Shown: positions 60,215 through 64,000 of the stretch, one piece after another
Position numbering within the stretch: position 1 is the first letter of the stretch
Layout of the letters: every line of letters begins with the position of its first letter
Assembly (NCBI GenBank): GCA_017528345.1
Contig: JAFXOX010000047.1
Location: forward strand, 25,628-89,627
Reading direction: 5' to 3'
DNA from: Desulfovibrio sp.
GTDB lineage: Bacteria > Desulfobacterota > Desulfovibrionia > Desulfovibrionales > Desulfovibrionaceae
Length of the DNA: 64,000 bases
Notes under the pieces: generated by a model
Told to the model about the DNA's origin: nothing
The model's input: the letters and a program-made list of their open reading frames with translations, nothing else
The model's database searches: none
Program-made: the position numbers and the translations under genes

Positions 60215-60250
60215 TGTTTGACAAAAAGAGCTTCCTCTCTTTTTTCCCCT

Positions 60251-60270
60251 ATATTTGGCTATTTGGCAAA
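60251..60270 (+). promoter_or_regulatory. Second ArsR-type operator candidate before the permease gene
   Basis: ATATTTGGCTATTTGGCAAA repeats the core of the upstream operator and lies 22-41 nt before the permease start, within the 77-nt gap after the arsR-like gene. It suggests separate control of the permease and thioredoxin genes. Confidence 0.5.
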
Positions 60271-60291
60271 AAAACAAAATAAGGAGACCAT

Positions 60292-61380
60292 ATGCCCTGC
60301 TCTTGCCATAAAAGTCAGGATTTGAGTACGACAAGGTCCTGTCAGCCCTGGTGGAAGTCCATGGCCTGTGTACTGCCTGCTCTTGCCCTGTGGGTGCTTA
60401 TCTACAGGCACCTTGAAGGGGCCTCGCACGTTCTTGTCGAGACTATTCTTGGACTGAGTCCGGGTCCATTGGCTCAGGCGCTCACCTTTTTTTTCTATGA
60501 CACACCCAAGATTTTGCTGCTTGTGCTGCTCATGGTCTATGTCATAGCCTGGCTGCGCGCCGGTTTGCAGCTGGAGCACGTGCGCAACTTTCTTTCAGGC
60601 AAAAGACGATTGGTAGGTTATCTGCTTGGTGCCGTTTTCGGTGCCGTCACTCCTTTCTGCTCCTGCTCAAGTATTCCCCTCTTTCTTGGCTTTACAGCAG
60701 CCCATATTCCACTAGGCATCACCATGGCCTTTCTCGTCACCTCACCGCTGATCAATGAGGTTGCGGTTGTTCTGCTCTGGAACTTGCTCGGGGGACAATT
60801 TACCAGCATCTATCTGGCGGTCGGCCTTGGCGCAGGTATCATCGCCGGTTTTTTCATGGATATCATCAGAGCTGAACGCTGGCTTGCCCCGTTCTTACAG
60901 GAGGCTATGCAGACAAAACAAGAGATTCCTGAGATCAATGAGACACGTAGGCTGAGTTTTACCCAACGCCATGTCTTTGCTGTCCGTGAAGTTGTCACCA
61001 TTTTTCGCCGTGTCTGGCTTTGGGTGATCCTTGGCGTAGGCCTTGGGGCGGCTCTGCACGGCTATCTGCCAGAACAGTGGTTTGCCGAGCATCTTGGAGA
61101 TGGCCAGTTCTGGTCTGTACCACTTGCGGTTACGCTTGGCATTCCCCTCTATACCAACGTAACAGGCATTGTACCTGTCATGGAAAGTCTTCTGCTCAAG
61201 GGGCTGCCAGCGGGAACAACGCTGGCTTTTTGTATGAGTACTGTGGCTGTGAGTTTCCCGGAACTGCTGATGCTCAAGCAAGTCATGCGCTGGCAGCTCC
61301 TCGCCGTCTTTGTGGGCACACTTCTGCTCATCTTTACCCTCACAGGCTGGCTTCTCAATACCGTCTATGTGCAACTGTGA
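60292..61380 (+). CDS. Permease of the ArsP/DUF318 family
   Basis: The 362-residue protein has about eight membrane helices in two similar halves. The hallmark TPFCSCSSIPLFLGF (about 122-136) and TSPLINEVAVVLLWNLL lie in the first half; GIPLYTNVTGIVPVMESLLLKGLPAGTTLAFCMSTVAVSFPE is the equivalent in the second. ArsP-type permeases export trivalent organoarsenicals or related compounds, and the paired cysteines fit a thiophilic cargo. With the ArsR-like regulator and a Cys-X-X-Cys thioredoxin-like protein, a detoxification function is likely, but the substrate is not known. AAGGAG precedes the ATG. The N-terminus MPCSCHKS adds two further cysteines. Confidence 0.88.
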   Translation: MPCSCHKSQDLSTTRSCQPWWKSMACVLPALALWVLIYRHLEGASHVLVETILGLSPGPLAQALTFFFYDTPKILLLVLLMVYVIAWLRAGLQLEHVRNFLSGKRRLVGYLLGAVFGAVTPFCSCSSIPLFLGFTAAHIPLGITMAFLVTSPLINEVAVVLLWNLLGGQFTSIYLAVGLGAGIIAGFFMDIIRAERWLAPFLQEAMQTKQEIPEINETRRLSFTQRHVFAVREVVTIFRRVWLWVILGVGLGAALHGYLPEQWFAEHLGDGQFWSVPLAVTLGIPLYTNVTGIVPVMESLLLKGLPAGTTLAFCMSTVAVSFPELLMLKQVMRWQLLAVFVGTLLLIFTLTGWLLNTVYVQL

Positions 61381-61536
61381 CATCCCCGGCAGCCTCAAAT
61401 CGGGAGATCCCTCTTAGATGCCCAGCAAGCCGTTTGTGGCAGGAAAGACAAGGAAATTTCATGTAAGGAGCGCCTTATGTCCCCGTGCCTTTCAGACGAG
61501 GTTATACGGCGCGTTGAATCAAACAGGAGAATCAGA

Positions 61537-61779
61537 ATGGATATTATTATTTACGGTTCCGGCTGCGCTCGATGCCGTGCCTTGGCAAAGGCTGTGGAAA
61601 CAGCTCTGCAGGAAATGTCGCTGACAGCAAACGTCAAAAAAGTCAGTGATTTCAAAGAAATGATGGCTGCAGGCATTTTACAGACACCAGCTCTCAGCCT
61701 TGACGGCAAGGTTGTCTCAAGCGGACGCATCCCTGATGCAAATGAGCTTCGCCTCTGGCTTACAAGCAAACATGGATAG
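61537..61779 (+). CDS. Small thioredoxin-fold redox protein
   Basis: The 80-residue protein has the GCARCRAL active site (Cys-X-X-Cys, near 10-13), TPALSLDGKVVSSGRIP with the cis-Pro region and a C-terminal helix. It belongs to the redox-active disulfide protein 2 group (MTH895/TM0996-like). GGAG lies 6 nt before the ATG at 61537. It commonly accompanies ArsP/DUF318 permeases and may reduce or carry the thiol-reactive cargo (inference). A longer frame to 61477 is not supported. Confidence 0.85.
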   Translation: MDIIIYGSGCARCRALAKAVETALQEMSLTANVKKVSDFKEMMAAGILQTPALSLDGKVVSSGRIPDANELRLWLTSKHG

Positions 61780-61792
61780 AGACATGCAGGCC

Positions 61793-63055
61793 TTACCGGC
61801 TGCTAGCCACACAAAAACTTCCTTTGCGACTCTTTTTCACAGTGTACAAAGCCTGGTCCGCGCTCTTGTAGAGTTCCTGAAACGATGAGCCAACTTCAGG
61901 GAATATGCAAATGCCAATGGAAAGTGATACCTTGCCCTCAAGAGCGCTTCCCCGGTAGGCCTGCTCCATTTGTCTACATATGGCCTCAGCAATACGGTTG
62001 GCCTGCGTGCTGTTCTCGATTTCGGCAAAAACCATAAACTCATCGCCGCCCACCCGGCCTTTTACATCCTTGCCTGAGAAAGTGCTATGAAGAATACTGC
62101 CCACACAGCGCAAAACGTTATCGCCAGTACTGTGGCCAAAGGTATCATTGATCATCTTGAAATTGTCCACATCAATCATGAAAAGGGCAGCATGCCGCAC
62201 GCTGTCACTGCGCGTAAACTTTTCCAGTGATAGTTCAATCACGCCCTCGGTAGCAACCTTGTTCAAAAGGCCAGTCAAAGGATCTGTTTTGGCCCGGCGC
62301 TCCAGTTCCATTTTCAACAGCTGCTTTTCCGTGACATCGTTGATAAGAGCCACAATTCCGTTGACGTTACCCTCACTGTCGTGGGTCGGACGCTTGATAA
62401 GCTCAAGATACTCGTGCACACCGGCCTCTTTCTCCTCAATCACATACGTGGTCCCCTCGCCTGTCGCCAAAATTTTCTTATCGGACTCCATAGCTTTCAG
62501 AGCATTGGCCTTGTCCTTGCGGATCTCAAGATCCGTCTTGCCACGTATTGTCCAATGTGGCGTATTACGCCCACGAATATGGTGCCAGTACTGCGTGCAA
62601 AAGACATATTTTCCTTCACGATCCTTAAGGTAAATATTGGATGGCAGCTCCCGTAAAATATTTTCGATCTCTGTAAACGTGAAGGATTCTTTGGAGCGGA
62701 CGGCATTATCAATACGCTTTTTCAAAAGTTGCGCAGTCATAGGCGGTATAAGCAAATCACTACAGCCGGCCTGCAGGCAAATGTCTGCATGGTGGATAGC
62801 TTCGGCATTCCTGGAAAAAATCAGAACAGGCAAAGATGTATGCAGTAAATCAGAGGCCAGATGCCGAACTAGGCTAAAATGGCTGGCCATAGCACAATCA
62901 CAATCCTGAAGCACAGCATAAACAGGATTTTTGTCAATCACAGCACATGCATCCTGATCCGATGTACATACGTATATGGTAAACCAATTAAAGATCAGTT
63001 GCTGTATACATTCAGCATGTTTTTGCTGGGAAACATATACCAAAAGATTTTTCAT
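61793..63055 (-). CDS. PAS-GGDEF diguanylate cyclase with receiver-like N-terminus
   Basis: The 420-residue cytoplasmic protein has three parts. Residues 1-120 resemble a response-regulator fold but lack the acidic pair, so the domain may not be phosphorylated. A PAS domain covers about 132-245 (NIYLKDREGKYVFCTQYWHHIRG...NGIVALINDVTEKQ). The GGDEF domain follows, with TDPLTGLLNK, MIDVDNFKMINDTFGHSTGD and an intact GGDEF at 336-340. It would make c-di-GMP. The inhibitory RxxD site is changed (Ser at the Arg position, SGKD), so feedback may be lost. The ATG at 63055 has no RBS; a TTG at 63076 is an alternative. The PilZ protein at 5.2 kb is a possible receptor. Confidence 0.88.
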   Translation of the reverse strand: MKNLLVYVSQQKHAECIQQLIFNWFTIYVCTSDQDACAVIDKNPVYAVLQDCDCAMASHFSLVRHLASDLLHTSLPVLIFSRNAEAIHHADICLQAGCSDLLIPPMTAQLLKKRIDNAVRSKESFTFTEIENILRELPSNIYLKDREGKYVFCTQYWHHIRGRNTPHWTIRGKTDLEIRKDKANALKAMESDKKILATGEGTTYVIEEKEAGVHEYLELIKRPTHDSEGNVNGIVALINDVTEKQLLKMELERRAKTDPLTGLLNKVATEGVIELSLEKFTRSDSVRHAALFMIDVDNFKMINDTFGHSTGDNVLRCVGSILHSTFSGKDVKGRVGGDEFMVFAEIENSTQANRIAEAICRQMEQAYRGSALEGKVSLSIGICIFPEVGSSFQELYKSADQALYTVKKSRKGSFCVASSR

Positions 63056-63198
63056 CAGGGCACCAGTATTTTTCAAAACATAAACAAACAGTAAAAAAAT
63101 GAAACTATTGAAAACAAAAAGATCGAAAAAGTCTGACTTATGAATCTAGTACGCTTGCCAAAAAAACAAACTCTGTCTACGTCCTAAAAGTCGCTAGA

Positions 63199-63237
63199 AA
63201 CGCCAGCTTTCAAAATGAGAGCTGGCGTTCATTTTTT
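63199..63237 (+). terminator. Terminator-like hairpin without an upstream plus-strand gene
   Basis: AACGCCAGCT/AGCTGGCGTT is a 10-bp stem followed by TTCATTTTTT on the plus strand. The upstream plus strand (63056-63198) is AT-rich and holds no open frame, so a short RNA could end here. The interval 63056-63486 holds only this hairpin and the repeat at 63240. Confidence 0.5.
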
Positions 63238-63239
63238 AC

Positions 63240-63473
63240 CTAGCGTGCCGTAAAGCCCTTTTCAAAAGGCACGGGGAACAAGGCGCACCGCTAGAAAGTT
63301 CTTATCATTCTGCCTTTCCTTTCACAAACGGCTCTTAGGCTGCTAGGCAAACTGTATCAGCCTGTGGAGGTGTGTGAGACTTGGGAGAAGAGCACGTTGG
63401 TTCGCAGCTATAAATTCCCCCACAGGGGAAATTTGCAGGCGAAAACCAAACGCATATGCCCCAGGGCAGCCTA
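63240..63473. repeat. Dispersed non-coding repeat, copy B
   Basis: It shares the ordered blocks listed for copy A (38190-38363): GCCGTAAA, AAGGCG, CTAGAA, TGCCTTTCCT, TCAGCCTGTGGAG, GCGAAAACCAA and GGGCAGCCTAG. About 85 nt are inserted before the last two blocks. Homology to copy A ends at CCTAG, and a TA dinucleotide and the IS630 transposase gene follow at once, as if the element had inserted at the repeat border. Confidence 0.6.
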
Positions 63474-63486
63474 GTAGATCGTTCTG

Positions 63487-64000
63487 TTAATACAAACACT
63501 CATTAAACGCGCTCATAATCTCTTCGAGCTTCCATTTCCACCTAAAGACAACTGGCTCATTGTTTACCGCTTCTAGCCAGCGAGTGATGATATCAACGAG
63601 ATCCTCTTTGGACTTCACTCTCAGCGTATTCAGGCATTGGCGAGCCATTTTTCCGAAAAAGCTTTCCACAAGATTCAGCCAGGAAGAATGCGTTGGAGTA
63701 AAGGTGAACTGAAAGCGTCCTGGCTTTTTAGCAAGATAATTAAGCACTATTTTGGACTTGTGAGCTGAGTGATTGTCAAGAATCATCCGTATTACAAGAG
63801 ATTTGTCATACTTTTTATCAAGAAAATCTAAAAATTCTATAAATTCTGAACTTTGGTGGGAATCCCGAACCAATCCAGTTACGTTTCCGTTGAGAAGATC
63901 AATTCCTGCAAGCAAAGAAACTGTGCCTAATCTTTTGTACTCGTAGTCTCTGGCTACATAGCCATGCTCTGAGGTTGGCGCGAGATCCGGTGCAATATTC
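63487..64000 (-). mobile_element. IS630-family transposase, 3' part of the gene (runs off the window)
   Basis: The frame is open from the right window edge to the stop at 63487 and gives the C-terminal 170 residues of an IS630/Tc1-type DDE transposase. Visible are APDLAPTSEHGYVARDYEYKRLGTVSLLAGIDL, the second catalytic Asp in MILDNHSAHKS and the Glu in HSSWLNLVESFFGKMARQCL. These enzymes cut and paste at TA dinucleotides. The N-terminal helix-turn-helix and first Asp lie beyond the window. The visible part is intact, so the element may still be active. Confidence 0.92.

Overview
The window looks like ordinary chromosome of a Desulfovibrionaceae-type sulfate reducer. The evidence is the lactate-oxidation cluster with its lactate permease at the left end, an adenylate kinase whose lid carries the Cys-X5-His-X15-Cys-X2-Cys metal site known from Desulfovibrio, a split purH, SelA, and several lineage-type small secreted proteins. 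Protein-coding DNA has moderate GC. A few AT-rich islands coincide with decayed accessory genes. No rRNA, tRNA or CRISPR array was seen.

Layout. 1-5 kb: lactate oxidation (Fe-S subunit, LutC-like, LutB-LutA fusion) and LctP permease. 5-11.5 kb: PilZ protein, small secreted protein, phosphoglucomutase, DegP-like protease, five-S1-domain protein. 12-14 kb: AAA-ATPase/PD-(D/E)XK gene broken by one in-frame TAA. 14-24 kb: glgB, xthA, rho, gdhA, Kef-type antiporter, YkgJ-family protein, J-domain protein. 24-31.6 kb: IMP cyclohydrolase, hflX, lipoprotein, CDP-glucose/CDP-4-keto-6-deoxyglucose genes, ddl, HD-domain protein. 31.7-37.6 kb: one minus-strand run hflK-hflC-lytic transglycosylase-fabF-acyl-CoA synthetase. 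38-45 kb: a paralogous secreted protein, EF-G-like GTPase, YbgC thioesterase, MltA, HerA-like ATPase. 45-47 kb: a second, heavily decayed AAA/PD-(D/E)XK gene. 47-52 kb: aminopeptidase, selA, folC, adk. 52-58 kb: hipA relic, mobA, MFS exporter, nuclease, Sel1-repeat protein. 58-64 kb: beta-propeller protein, ArsR-permease-thioredoxin operon, GGDEF protein, IS630 transposase running off the right edge.

The genes fall into themes: lactate catabolism, envelope maintenance (DegP, HflKC, two lytic transglycosylases, Ddl), carbohydrate storage and surface sugars, and c-di-GMP signalling (PilZ plus GGDEF).

The most unusual observation is in 5' leaders rather than proteins. At least five genes (S1 protein, hflC, hflK, apeB and the small gene at 55677) have a strong GGAGG followed at once by a perfect inverted repeat and then 6-10 nt to the ATG. 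Folding would restore normal ribosome-binding spacing. Two of these leaders share a nearly identical 20-nt block that can also form an SD-sequestering hairpin. Other leads are a dispersed non-coding repeat at 38.2 and 63.2 kb, and a non-AUG hflX start directly after the in-frame purH stop. I found no convincing new multi-gene defence or mobile system.
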